Assembly (NCBI GenBank): GCA_000708835.1
Contig: DF237290.1
Coordinates: forward strand, 1 to 64,000
Origin: Klebsormidium nitens
Taxonomy: Eukaryota; Streptophyta; Klebsormidiophyceae; Klebsormidiales; Klebsormidiaceae
DNA: 64,000 nucleotides
Reading direction: 5' to 3'
Of the stretch, positions 35,494 through 47,834 are shown one piece after another (position 1 is the first letter of the stretch; every line of letters begins with the position of its first letter). The notes beneath the pieces are model-generated. The model saw only the letters and a list, made by a program, of their open reading frames with translations. It ran no database searches and was not told the DNA's origin. A program made the translations under genes and the position numbers.

Positions 35494-38400
35494 CTAGAAC
35501 CGCTTCGGCTTGGGTGGGGCGGGGCACTGGTAGCACTCGTCAAAGACCCCGAACGTGCTGATCTGGTCGATCAGGGTGTGAATACTCGCGTAGCCCCCGA
35601 AACCGACGCCCAAGATTGCGACGGTGAGGAAGGTTACACCGGAGATGAGGAACGCGACGTTCCAGTTGCGGCCCAGCCAACGGGGGGGCTTAATCACAGC
35701 GTTCGCGCGGGCCTGCGTAAGCGGGAGAGATTTCCACTTTACTAATTGGGAACTGAGCCGAAACAAGTTACTAGCTGTACGTGAACGAATCGTGCAGGGA
35801 GCGAGCATTAGCGCGGGCCTGCGAAGGAGAAAAGTGATATTCACTTCGCCTTTGAGGAATTGAGCCGACACAGTTTTTCAGTTTTCACGAACGAACCGTG
35901 CAGGGGACTGACGGGGTTTAGCGGGAGTGTGAGCGTCTCGCAAAGCTTGGTAACCAGCGCTGGTTTCTGGAGTTTCGAGTTGGCGGGGTTTCTCACACGT
36001 CCGATAAATGATTAGTCATAGGGCGACGGGCAGCAGTGAATCGCGAAAGTCGTCGTCATCTTAGGATGAACCGAAATTAATCTAACCAGAGAAAGGAATC
36101 CCGCAATACCCAAATGGCTTCTCTCACCTCGCACGTCCAAAAGATGATCAGCTAGAGGGCGACGGGTGGCAGATAAACCGCGACAGCTGTCGTCACCGCT
36201 CCACTATACGTAAATGCTCCACCATACGTAAAGTCAACAAAGGTTGTTTAGACCAAAGAGGAGAAAGGAGACCCGCGAATTCTGGAAGGCTTCCCTCACC
36301 TCAGACGTCCGAAAGGTGATCCAATGGAGGGCGACGGGCAGCAAATAAGTCGCGAAAGTCGTCGTGAGCGCTCCCAAGATGGAGTTGATTGGTCCGAAGA
36401 AGGGGAAGGCCACAGCCAAGAACCAGATCACGAGCACGACGGGGATGCGCGAGCTGACGCGCACGATGTAGCTCGCTTGGTGCGTGCCCAGAAGCTTTTC
36501 CCACAGGAAGTACAGGGGGGTCACGAACAGCCCGAAAGCGACCCCCTGGAACGAGAAACGGGCATGAAAAGATCAGACTGGTTAACAGTGGGAGAATCTT
36601 TGAATTGATTGGTCAGACAAGACAATCATCGAGCGGTTAGCAAGAGTTCGACGGTGGAAGACGGTAATTTTCAGCCTCTTGCAAGTTTTCCCCACAACTT
36701 GGGGTCAACGCGTTCTTGTTTTACAAAACCAGTGCCTGCAAAGGCGTCTCACATTCAAGTGACTGCTAAAATAAAACATTCGCTTTAAGCATCCTTTGCA
36801 TCCGAACCTCCTTGCTACAGAGCTGGGAAGAAACGGAGGTAATGCTATTGCGACTCAAGGAATCCTTAAGGAACTTTGCGTCTTCACCTGATGCAGGACC
36901 ATCAGAATGATTCCGACGTTCCGCTGGGGGCTGGGCGGAAGCACCCCGAACGCGTTGCTCTTCTTCAAGACCTGGTCGCCGTACGCCCAGTAGACGGACA
37001 CCGAGTTGGGGACGGTCAGTGTGAATACGTACGCGACCGCTGTCACGTACGTCAGCGGGTACTTGCGGGGGTGCCACATGGCGTGCAGGATCTCGCTGCA
37101 GTAAGTGTGAGTATGTAAGTAGGGGTCTACCGGAAGAACTGGGTATTGAAGGCAAAGCGAGCGTCTGTCGGTGGGTTTGCGCGAATGCAATATAGCGTGC
37201 AGGATTGCCTGCCATGATTGCTAGCCAGATTTGTGTAATGTTTTGGTTTTGCAAAGATAAGGAGAAAGAGACGACTCTAGCGTCGTACAACTGCTCCATT
37301 GAAGTTGCGTGTTTACTTTTGCTGGTGGTGCTTTTGGAGATAGGCTTTTGTGCCGGAGACGGAGCGGTACCATCGTAAGGAGGGACTTCGTTGTGAATCC
37401 GTGCCTTGTGGACATATGAAGAAGACAAATGAGCTGTGGAACAAGCTCGCCGACACCCTGTAATCTGCCATGTATGTTGTCTGTGCAGCTCGTGAGTTGT
37501 TACGTGTCACATAAAGACAATTGCCAACAGTGGCGCAACCAAGGAAAGTAACAGAGTCTAACAGGCAACACCATGGCGGCTCAATACTTGTGATACTGCT
37601 AATTTGAGATGGGGGCAGAATCTCCTTTAATGGAGAGCTATGGACCCCTTCCACCCTCCAGAAATCAACACCAAGATGATTTCGGAAGGAGTTCATTTGT
37701 AGTCCACGCGAAATGGTTGAAGTTCAAGAACGTGGCGTCTCGTCGCAGATTTTTTTCACTTTGGATTTGAAAGCTTATCCAGAAGGCATAACAGGATCGA
37801 CAACTCTCGTTAAAAATCTCGGGTCTCAAAGGTTCAAACTCAGCCGAGAACCACAACCCAGGGTCTGTTTCCGAACTTATAAGACTCGAGACCAGCTTGT
37901 AGCAATCCGTTTTTCGAAAGCATTCAAAATCTTTCAAGAGCAACAAGCAAAGCATTGGTTCGACTTGAGCACCCCTCACATGGTGATTGAATGCCCTCCA
38001 TACGCGAACAGAACCGTCGTCAGCCCGCTGAAGAATGACGTAATGTCGTGAGGCCCCCGGTGCTTCACCCCGGGCGCCTGCCCCACGTGGAGGCTCTCCC
38101 CGACCATAAGCCAGGAGGTATAAGTGGTCGCCACCAAACCCAAAAACGACCAAACCCGGTAGTTATGGAATGTGGGTAACAGCACGGTTAGCAGCGACAT
38201 GCCCCCGAAGACGAGCGCCCACGAGCGCTTGGAGAGAACCGAGCTGAGGTAGTACATGTCGCTCGCGCACGCGATAATCTGGCAGGAGAAGAATTGAGTC
38301 AGTGGCTCTTTTGAGGACAAATTGGCACGTTGAAGACTTGAACCGCAGGAACAATTGAACCAGGTAGTTATGGACGTGTGTAAAGCAGGATTAGTAGCGA

Positions 38401-41117
38401 CATCACCCGAAGACGGGCGCTCAGGAGCGCTTGGAAAGGACCGAGCTGAGGTAGTACATGTCGCTCGCGCACGCGATGATCTGGCACGGGGGGAAAACCT
38501 GGTTAGTGGCTGGGTGAAAGATGACCTGGCAAGCTGGCCAAAAACCAATGACAACTAAAAGCTGATTGCAAACTTGGTCAGGAGCCCACATGGGCAAAGA
38601 ATTTGGAAGGATGTTCTTCTTGCCGGCTGATTAACGTGCACAACACCCAAGCACCATCAAATCCCTTCTCCTGGTCGACAACTCGCTCCTTTCTCTGACG
38701 TGTCCTCCTCTACGTTTTCCTCTCGCGTATCGCGGGAAATCAATCAGAGTCTCGCCAACTATTTTTGGGACTGTCTTGCCGACTCGAATGTGACTTATGC
38801 CTCCCCTCGTTTCAGGGGGGCTCAGCGGCCCCTTACCTGCACCACGGTGAGCCCCCCAAGCGAGAGCAGATTGAAGACAACAACCGCCCAGCGCGCCCAG
38901 GGCCCCACGAGGGATCCCGCAATCTCGTGATACTGGATCACGTGGCCCTGGAACGCCTTGGGGCCGCGCGCGCGCTCGCCGCGCACCCGGTGCTCCGCGT
39001 ACAGGGCTGCAGGTGGCGTCAAGGTGAAGTCAGAAGGGCGTCATGGTATGGATTGACGGGGTCATTCGGCAGACTACGGGTTGAACAGATTCAAAGAACA
39101 ACGTACGGGGCGGTTCATTACCTCTCGCATTGAAAAGAAGGCAAAGAACGAGTCTGCGAATTTGTTTGAGTGGTCAAGTCTCGTCGGGGCCTCACTGGTT
39201 GCCACAACTTTCCTAACCTACACTATTTTAGTTACTTAACAAGTCAGACAACAAACTCATCCGAGTAAGGACCGATCAACCGACCAAGGACCGCTTCGAC
39301 AGAACTTGGACACAACTGAACCCAAACAATGCTTAGCCCAATCGACCGTGTTTTTTGAGGCGTCTTTCAGGTGATGAGCACTCAAGATTGGCTGGATCAG
39401 AACGGATTCGAATGCCCCTAAAAGCAGAACATCGAACTCAAAGAGATTCTTCCCTGGAAATCATCACCAAGGCTAGTCTTATATTCCGTACCTGAAAGAA
39501 GGTACGCTGTCCAGCAGCCGAGGGCGGCAAAGGCGAACTGAGTGACGAGACCCAGTGCGAAACCCATTTGAGCCATCGCGGTGGGAAGGGTCAGAATGAC
39601 CTGCCCCACCTGCGGAGGAGGAGCGGGGGTCCAATCAGAAAAGACCTGAGCGAGCTTTGAAAAGGCCTGGACACTCAGCTTTTCGAGGCATTCCAAAGGA
39701 TTACTGCCCCACTTGAGGGTGACAGTCTAGGAGAGCAATGGGGCCTGACGAAAAAGACGAGGGATCGTATGAGATGATCTCCTTTCCTTTCCTGAATTAA
39801 CTAGAGGAGGACGTCTGACATCAGGCGACTGCATGCTTGTGACAAAACTTCGAATGCCATTTCCTTGACCCACTCCGCGCTTTAGGTTACTCTCCAGGTG
39901 CTCTATCGAATGAAAACAACCGGGAATGCAGGCAATAATCTAGCAGGGAGTTCATCTGATCAAAATGCGAATTCCAGTTAGTAGCGACCGGAATGGCATC
40001 GCCTGGTCGTAAATCGAGGCAAATATATACTTTGTTTTTGGGAACTTACTTTTGCAGGTAATACTGGAGTTGAGCTTCTGTGGCAATCTTTGGAAGCTGA
40101 TCTCTGATTGAGCTTTCGTATCAAATTCCCGTTGAGCAGGACTCGTGCCCGGCTCAGTCAAAAGACAGTCTCTATACGCACAAAGCGCAGGAGCAGAAGC
40201 AGAAACTTGGATAAAGAAAGACAACAACACACACGAGATCCTGTCAAAGTTAGAAATCTGCCTTTACGTGCCGCTCTGACTTCTTGCACACCATATAAAC
40301 CTGCGCATATGAAGGCCGAATCGCAAACTTCTTCAGAGTCAGTGACCATCAATGAATGCAGACTTCAAACCACATTCAGCAACACACAGTAAGCTCATAC
40401 CAAAAGGAGGTCATATGAGAAGACTTCTCAGGTAAAGCGATATCTACCTGGGCGGAGGCAGCGTTCAGCCAGGCGTCATACTTGGATCCCCCTCGCCAGA
40501 TCAATTTCTGCACCCACTCAGAGAACCCGCTGCCATGGCTCCCGTCTTCGTAATGATAGCTGTCCTCGTAAGTGCCTGGGTACAAATAGGGCCAGAAACA
40601 TTGTTACGGACATTCTGTGCGAGAGGATTTGGGTGAGAGAATCTGGGTGAGAGGACTTAGCACAAGCCTCCTCATATGGAATCGCATGTTGAGGGAATGA
40701 TTCAATCCATTTCGGAAATTGGCGCCAATGAGATAGTCTCGCAGACGGTTACGAAGGTCTGGTGCAAACGCAGGGATCGCAACGAAGACGTGTCCTCAAA
40801 AGACAGAGCTCTGTTGAGAACGGAAATGGAAACGACGCAGACGGCGTTGACCTCGGTCAAGACACGGACTCGCTCTCTTGTCCTCATTAGCCGCCACTTT
40901 GACAATCAAACGAACAAATGTTTTTTCCAGAAACGATGTTGGCTCAACGAAGGTCATCTTAAAATATTTTCACTCTGCTTCGCTTTCATATCCCCTCACA
41001 GAACCTTTGCAACCCACCTTGCGTGTTGTCGTGGGAGGTCCCATCTTTCGCCTCTCCTTTGACGACCGGTTCGCTGACGTGGGCAACCGGGGCCGCGTCG
41101 CCCACGTGGGGCGCCAT
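35494..41117 (-). CDS. AUX1: AUX1/LAX-type auxin influx carrier
   Basis: Eight exons (gene order): 41117..41018, 40575..40448, 39609..39492, 39006..38837, 38278..37980, 37095..36888, 36545..36300, 35712..35494. All phases close, giving 495 residues; land-plant AUX1 has about 485. The order of family blocks is complete: GGSKYDAWLNAASAQVGQV, TLPTAMAQMGFALGL, SALYAEHR, QIIACASDMYYLSS, FHNYRVWSFLGL, GESLHVGQAPGVKH, TIEILHAMWHPRKY, FPFFGPINSILGAL, VGFGGYASIHTL and the diagnostic tail DQISTFGVFDECYQCPAP. About 11 transmembrane helices are expected. AUX1/LAX proteins are plasma-membrane H+/indole-3-acetate symporters of the amino acid/auxin permease family; auxin specificity here is inference. Three of its introns carry exon-edge copies. 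Confidence 0.92.
35702..35915 (-). repeat. Duplicated acceptor side of AUX1 exon 8
   Basis: GCGCGGGCCTGCG, spanning the exon 8 start and its acceptor, recurs at about 35812 after its first occurrence at about 35705. The next 90 bases of intron are also repeated: AACTGAGCCGAAAC against AATTGAGCCGACAC, and CGAACGAATCGTGCAGGGA against CGAACGAACCGTGCAGGGG. The unit is about 107 bases. Confidence 0.8.
35988..36370 (-). repeat. Triplicated donor side of AUX1 exon 7
   Basis: The end of exon 7 and its donor (about 36270-36370) recur at about 36100-36195 and again at about 35990-36060. Shared plus-strand landmarks are CTCAC, then ACGTCC, then GGGCGACGGGCAGC and TCGCGAAAGTCGTCGT. The two extra copies lie downstream of the true exon in gene direction, with a unit of about 125 bases. 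Both carry substitutions that break the exon 7 reading frame. Confidence 0.85.
38355..38480 (-). repeat. Extra copy of the start of AUX1 exon 5 with in-frame stop
   Basis: About 125 bases of exon 5 including its CCAG acceptor are repeated about 202 bases upstream in gene direction. In frame it reads IIACASDMYYLSSVLSKRS like the true exon, with three synonymous changes (Ile ATT/ATC, Val GTT/GTC, Leu CTC/CTT), then TGA replaces the TGG codon. Later it frameshifts. If spliced in, it would truncate the transporter. Confidence 0.88.
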
Positions 41118-43332
41118 ACCTAGTTGCTGAATGCGTAATCCTCGCTTCAAAGTGAAATGCAGGAACAGACTTCTACGCTCGCAATAGGCGGACGGTCACC
41201 TCCAGGGCGGACTGGGGTGCACAGGCTGAGCTTAAACCGGCGGCTCTTAGACGGGGAAGAACGGACCAAAGCGCCCAAAGCCCAGGCGCTAATCAAGCGC
41301 CTGGGTGAGCGGAGTGCAAAGCTGGTTTGCAGAGAGTGGCGGCTAGGGGATCAGATGTGAGTGTTTGAAGCTGCTAGTGGCATCACGACTTCCTTGTCCT
41401 GCATTCTTGACACCAACTGGACGTGCATCAAGCAGCGCAGGCAGCTCCGTTTAGGTTCCAGTGTCAATGAGAGCTGTTTTGCCACTGAAATCGACCAACA
41501 CACAATATGTACTCCAATTTCACTGGTCTATTAGAAGCACCTACGAGTGCGAATGCTCGCCTTTCAATCAACTTTTGAGGAAAGGCAATGTAAAAGCTTT
41601 TACTTATTCCCGTAAGAAACTTTGTGATTCCGCAGTACCATTGTTTGATAGCCTACTGAAAGAACAAAGGCCTAACTCCAAAAATTGTAAGCCGTCAAGG
41701 ATTGAGTGGCTGCTGCCGGTACCCTTTTTGAGCTTTCCGGTGCAACCCAGAGCCTGTGGTCCAGGGTCCCGTCCTTTCCCATGTCCACATGCATTGAACC
41801 GTCAATACTTCCGCAGATCGCACGACCAATCTGCAGTGCCAAGACGATTGCGTCCCTAGGTCGGAGACCTGGTTGCAGCGTAGCATGTAATACGGAAAAT
41901 GCTGCTCCGTCTGAGACCACAGGTGCTTCTGCAAGGGAAGCTTATAATCTCTGTCATTTGCCTGAACCTATGTCAAATTCTGACGTGTTCAGGTCAGGAT
42001 GTGTCAGAAACTGATACGCCGTCCTTCAACGTTTGGAGGCGTTTACAGTGCTCGCATGCGGCAGGTAGAGTCTGCTTCAAAATTCGCTGGCGCTGATGCA
42101 ATGTCTCAAGCTTTACTACCGGCAGCCAGCAGATCGATTATATGGGTAGGCAGCCGGACTAGCTAGGACTACAACTCTACGGTATTTGATTCTCAGTACG
42201 CATGTTTTGCCAGCCAGACAAGAATCCCGGTTCATTGCACACATGCAGCAGCAGCCTGTGATCATGAGCTGACAACTGCATGATGATGTCTCCATCTCAT
42301 TCTGGGTCCTGATCACCACTGCAGCAGTGGCAGGAATGCACGGCCGCCGACTGGAACTTAGCTCAGCAAGTCGTGACTCAGCGCACTGTGCCCTTCTTAG
42401 CTCCGGCAGCGACTGTTGCGGCCACGTACCCTAGCAGCTTATAGGATGTACTCAGACTAAGCAGACGTGGATCTTCGTTCATGCATTTTAGGGGTTTGCG
42501 TTTTGACATGCAGGGTTCTTGACTGGATTTCTACTGCAGCCCAGGTTCTTGGTACCGACTGCTCGCGTATCCCGCTGAGTAACTTTCGAACGCAGTTCCG
42601 ACCAATCAGAGCCGTCTGCTAAACCTCCGTACGACTTCCGCAACCTGTCGGCGACACGTGGACCCCGTCACGACGGCGCGTCTGACAGGTTCGGCGAACT
42701 TGAATGGCGCAGCGCCCAGCGTATGTAGCGTCCTGCGGAGCTGAGCTTGTCAAAAGAAAATGGAAGCTACGTATATTGCCCTATAATACCTAGATCATGT
42801 GATCAATCAATGCAGCTATTCATGAAGACTCTCTACCTCGTAAGCATAACGAAGCTCATGAGTCGCTTAGGGATCACTTCTGAGAAAGCGCGGCGGCGGG
42901 CAGTACTTCCGCTTGATGGGATTGAATTTTGCGGACAAGCGCGTCTTACTTGACTTATAAAGGACAATATTGTAAGACTGGGCAGTTGTGCTCTTAGCGC
43001 TTTGAAGAACCTAATATAAAGGCGTCCAGCTGCTACATTTGATCACCAAGTGGTACTCCGAGGTCGCAACCACGTCCGCCTGTCCCGCTTAAAGCCAACC
43101 TTCTCCCATTTCTGAGGAGGATTTGTATCTTTGCGATCCAATGCAGGTTCTCTCCCAAGCAAGTGCCCAGCCACACGGCTGGCACCCGGCCTTAGCCAAG
43201 CCAGTTCCAGAAAAGAGCAGCCAGCTTTTCCAAAACTGCACAGCAAAGCTGGGGCTTCCGGAGTCTCGTACTTTCAAGCCCCTTCCTCTCCAGCCCACCA
43301 ACTTTCCGTTCAGCTCACGAGAAGCAACGAAA
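41118..43332. other. Divergent intergenic region
   Basis: Between the AUX1 start and the dioxygenase gene, presumably both promoters. The frame 41157-41360 (+) ends KAQALIKRLGERSAKLVCREWRLGDQM and looks slightly coding-like but has no partner exon. Minus-strand frames near 41700-41920 (ending VPAAATQS) are unrecognised. CTGCAG-rich segments lie near 42300. Nothing else is supported. Confidence 0.45.
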
Positions 43333-46300
43333 ATGCCGGGCGTTGTACGCGCCAGTCAGGGCGTCATTTCCAGCGAAGTCGACCGTCTCCAAGACCAAGT
43401 CAAGAAGCAGATCCTGACGGCTACCCAGCTCGCAGAGCTACCTGCAAAGCCCACCGCCGCTGTGGGCGCTTCAGAATTGGAGCGCGCCTTTGAGATTCAT
43501 GACGAGCAGTATCTGAAGCCGGTTGAGGGGCCGTCGGTCTGGTACGGGCGCGATTTCAGTGACAAGGAGTCGGAGTGGGTGCACGTGCTGACGTCGGACG
43601 AGGTCGCGGAGATCGAGGCGGCCATCGCGGGCGTGCGCGCGAGCGGGAAGCAGACCAAGGTATGAACGACACAGGAAGGTTTGGCTGCTAACCACGTTTG
43701 ATACCCAGAAGTTAATGCGGTTCTTTGACCAATAACCCCGTTATAGCCATGCTAAAAGCGTGGTTATTGCTTGAGTCCGATTATCAGACATTCAACCGAC
43801 TAAAGTTAACCTCCAAAAATCCCTGTGCGACTGCAGAGAAACTACGCTTTTTGTATTCTTAGTTGTTATCAGACTTCGCAGACAGGGACAGTCACCCACT
43901 TGTTTTTGTTGCTTTGATGAGCTTACCAAAAGCTTGAAGAAGAGTCACTGGCTAGCTGAAATGGGCGACCCCACAGGTTTTGCCTGCCCGATGCTTCAAG
44001 GATTTGTTGAACGTAGCTGGCGCAGTCAGGGATGAGAGACGTCCACTGAATGGAGACCACTTGTGAGATGTTGTGCTTTGGCAAAGGCACTCATATGAAC
44101 CAGAATGCTTTCCACGTCTTACAAAGCGGCGACACAAGATTGGCGGCTTGTACAATGCCCGCCTGATACTCTTTCGTTCCTTTTCTACTGCGTTGCCGTT
44201 CTCCCTAGGGTAGGGTCGAAGAACGCGGCTTTATTGTCAGGCAAATAAGGGCCCTTCATGCCAATATCCACAGCTGCCCATGTTTGGCGGTCCTTCATCC
44301 GCAAAGCTGATGAATGCTTTTCAGGCCCGTCCTTCGCTGCAAACCTCGAAAATATCCCCGTCTCTGCGCCAACGGTTGCTTTGGAGAAGCCTCAGACGAG
44401 TTCGTGCTCCTGGAAGGGACACCGCTCACTCTGAGTATCTGAACGGAGCAAGGCATCTGCAAACAAACAGGCTTCCATACAAATGATCTTTGATTGACGC
44501 ACCGGCCTTTTTGTCATTCAGGATGTCACCCAAGCTGACTTTCCTTTGCCAAATCTCGGCCCCCGACTGCTGTCAATCCGAGACGAGCTTGTGACGGGCC
44601 GTGGATTCTACCTGCTAAAGGGTCTGCCTGTCAAAAGGTGGTCCCGGGAAGAGACGATCCTAGCGTACTTCGGACTGGGGACGTACTGGGGCCGCGCGGT
44701 GTCTCAAAACGGAAAGGGGCACCTGATTGGGCACGTGAAGGTGGGGCGTTTGAGAAGCTGTCTGAAGACAGGAGTCTTGTGGATCTGGATTCGACCATGA
44801 GTATTAAAGCCGTTTAACGAAGTCGCTTCGGAGATTCGCGCGCAGAAACGTCAATACGCCAGATAATGCCTGTCAGGTCACAAGGAAACCAGATTTTCCT
44901 GAGGTCTGCTAAGACGGAAGCCTTGCCGTTCCTTTGTAGATTGAAACATCCTACAAGCTGGTCGAGATTAACGTGCTGCAAAGCGCTGTCGCAACTTTAA
45001 CGTAGAACAGCAATTGTCAAGCTGGAGACGACTGTGATCCCGCCTTCCCTGAACCAGGGCCGGCACTCACGTCCCCGTTTGTCCTCTCACCCAACTTGAG
45101 CCTCGCATCTTGTCAACAAACGGGCATTTCTGGTCACAGATAAGAGGCCTCTGGCTTACAGCGCGAGCCAGACACCGAACGTTCGTTTGCTTTGCAGGAC
45201 CTCGGAACGGACCCCACAAACATCGTGAACAGGGTCTACACTCACCACGGGCCGCAACCCTGGCACTGCGACTCGGCAGACCTCGTAGGTAAGCGTGACG
45301 GAATCTTGACGTAGCTTTGAAGTCCGACAGATTTCTCAGACTTGGTAAGACGAACAGTTGACGTCCTCTGTTCATCCATCACGGGTTTTACACGCCTTCT
45401 TTTTATGGACGTTCGAGATATGTTGGCCGACCTCTAGGCTTGCTTAATTAGCTTCTGCTTCTGGAAGACTGGAATCTATCTCAAAATTCTCCCTGTCGCT
45501 GTCCGGTGCTGCCACGACTGGATGATCCCCCATAAAGGCACTCGGCTGACGTCTCCCGGTTCCTACCCCCCAGGTCTTCTATGCCTGCAAGTGGCTAAGG
45601 AGGGCGGCCTGAGTAGCTGGGCCAGTTCACACACGGTCTACAACGAGCTGCTCCGGTCGCGGCCGGACTTGGTGAGAATATTCTCGCAGCCGTGGTTCAT
45701 CGACAGAAAGAACGAGGTGCCCGCCGGGAAGAAGCCCTACTACGTCATGCCAGTCTTCAACTACTACCAGGTAGGGGCGCATTCGCTATCATCCCAATCG
45801 TTTCTCCTCTTCGAATGAGCATGGCGCGGAGGGAGGTCGAAAGACTTCGACGGGCATGGTCCCAAGGAGACTTTGTCGGACGATGCTTTGGGAAGTTGCA
45901 ATAGATTGTTGTACATGTTCGCATTGGGCGTTTCAGCAAAGGGCAGCAGGAATTCGCATTGATCGTGCTTCCGAATCCGCATGAGGTCGTCCAAAACGGA
46001 CTCCTCATCCGCAGTTCCGTAAGAATTCCCACTACGAGAAGAACTCTAACCACGCGGTTGTTGAATTGGTTGAAAATGAAACCCGTTCCTTGCGTGCAGG
46101 GCCGCCCTAAAGTCCGCTTTTAGCAGTGCTAAACCTACAACAACCGTACAACCACCGAAGAGAACTCACCTTGCGTGCAGGGCCGTCTGACGATCCACTA
46201 CGAGAACAGCTTCTTCCAGGCCGCGCAGCGCCATCCGGGCGTTCCCCCGCTTAGCGCCGAGCGCCTGGAGGCGATCGCAGAGTTTGACCGGGTCGCCGGA

Positions 46301-47115
46301 AGCAGCCCGGTAAGGCTGGATTACTGGCTGGAAGTGGGCGACCTGCAGCTGCTCAACAACCACCAGACGGTGCACATGAGGACCGGCTACACGGACTGGG
46401 GGGTGAGCCCTTAACCCGGTCGGTTTCATTGGAGAAACTTGTCTGCGTTTTGTGTTGTGTCCGGGCCGTTTAAGATGGAGTTGCCAAAAGTGGATCGCAC
46501 TGTCGAGGTTTTCAGTTGCAAACCACGGTGTTTTGAAGGGCTTCGTTAGAGGGCCGTGATCTGGGCGATCCGATCAATAACTCCAGATTGCAGTGTGACT
46601 TTCGTCGCAAACCCAGGTGGTTCTCAGGCGGGATTCAGGAGAAAGGGTGATGGGCTGGGTGGGCAAAAGGCCTTTTGTAATCAAAATGTCGTTTCATGAG
46701 CCCCAGTTTTGCCACGTCCCAACCCATCTCATCTTGTCAATCTACTTGTGTTGACACAAACATCCCGGAAACCCTTTCAAGGTGGCCTCCGGCAGTGGAC
46801 ATTCTCGTGTTCGAATAGCAATCCATCATTCGCTCGAAGACCAGATCGTCTCGTCATTCTTCCCGAACCCTCGATTCACACCACAGTCTCTTTTTGCAAG
46901 CCCGCCCCTTTTTCTGACACGTGTCCACCCTTGGGTAACGTCTGCAGCCGGGGCCCGACGAGAAGCGCCACCTGCTGCGCCTGTGGCTGTCGCCGCCCAA
47001 CGACCGTCCGATCCACCCTTTGTACGGCGAGCGATACGGGAGCACAGAAGTGGGAGCCAGAGGGGGAATCTGCGTGCCAGGGGCGGCTACGAAGATTTCT
47101 CTGGAAGCCGAGTAG
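43333..47115 (+). CDS. TauD/TfdA-like Fe(II)/2-oxoglutarate dioxygenase
   Basis: Six exons, 43333..43659, 44522..44740, 45198..45288, 45574..45770, 46181..46402 and 46948..47115, join in phase to give 407 residues. An in-frame ATG at 43141 would add 64 residues with a Ser/Gln-rich, possibly transit-like leader. Family signs: RGFYLLKGLPV near the start of the fold, the metal-binding HxD in PWHCDSAD (His205, Asp207), HYENSFF, the distal His in NNHQTVHMRTGYTDW (His343) and the 2-oxoglutarate-binding Arg in HLLRLWLSPP (about 363). These enzymes hydroxylate small molecules using Fe(II), O2 and 2-oxoglutarate. Plant and fungal members of this subgroup are mostly uncharacterised, so the substrate is unknown. 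Intron 4 carries a copy of the exon 5 acceptor. Confidence 0.87.
46088..46195 (+). repeat. Duplicated acceptor of dioxygenase exon 5
   Basis: CCTTGCGTGCAGGGCCG at the true acceptor (CAG at 46178-46180) also occurs 81 bases upstream (CAG at 46097-46099). The upstream copy diverges after six exon bases and would run into a stop (CCC TAA) in one frame. Confidence 0.75.
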
Positions 47116-47357
47116 GCAAGGGGTTTGATAGGGTTTGAAGATAAGTACTTAAGACAAGATAAGTCGTTAAGGGACAATAAAACGTACTGAAAGCCTGCCA
47201 AGTTTTGGATGTAGCACGTATACGTATAGGCTTTTGCAGAGAAATGTATACACGACGTCGAAGAATGACGTTGACTTTGAAAGGTAGATTCTCTTCACGA
47301 GCATTGAGTTGTTCCTGCAGTGGCATTTCAGAAAATGTGTATGTACAGATACTTTTG

Positions 47358-47413
47358 ATCGGACAAGGACAACTTACGTAAAGCCATCGGACAAGGACAA
47401 CTTACGTAAAGCC
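47358..47413. repeat. Perfect 28-bp tandem duplication
   Basis: Two identical copies of the 28-base unit beginning ATCGGACAAGGACAAC and ending TTACGTAAAGCC, at 47358-47385 and 47386-47413. They are followed by a short GCTCGCTC...GAGCGGC inverted repeat. The lack of any mismatch indicates a recent event. Confidence 0.9.
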
Positions 47414-47834
47414 GCTCGCTCAATGATTCTTTTGCAAAGCGAGCGGCCTGCTGGTGGATGCATGCGCAACAATTTTGAAAAGCATCGTTCGTTCTGAGTC
47501 TGCTTACGAGCCTTCTACCTGACGACTGGTCACCGAGATCACATGCTTGCCGCATGAGCGACACTGGTCCCTGGACAATCCTCAACTTACAAGAAGAGTT
47601 ACAATGCCACTGCAGGTCCGCACTTCTTGCTCTCTAAAGGTATTTGGACCTCGACTTCGCTTTGCAAACGGTTTTTGTAAGACGTTGTGTGGCCAATATA
47701 TAATTTAAGCGGGTACTCTGATCGGCCGAATTCTGTTCAGGAGTACCTTTGATTTTGACATGCTTTTCCAGCTGTATCCCTCCGATACATCAAACGTCCA
47801 GCACCTACTCTAAAGACTCACCGTAAGATTTGGC

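Noticed and set aside
41672-41934. Minus-strand frames that vaguely recall a retroelement reverse-transcriptase fragment
   Set aside because: No catalytic motif and no flanking repeats; similarity too weak to claim.
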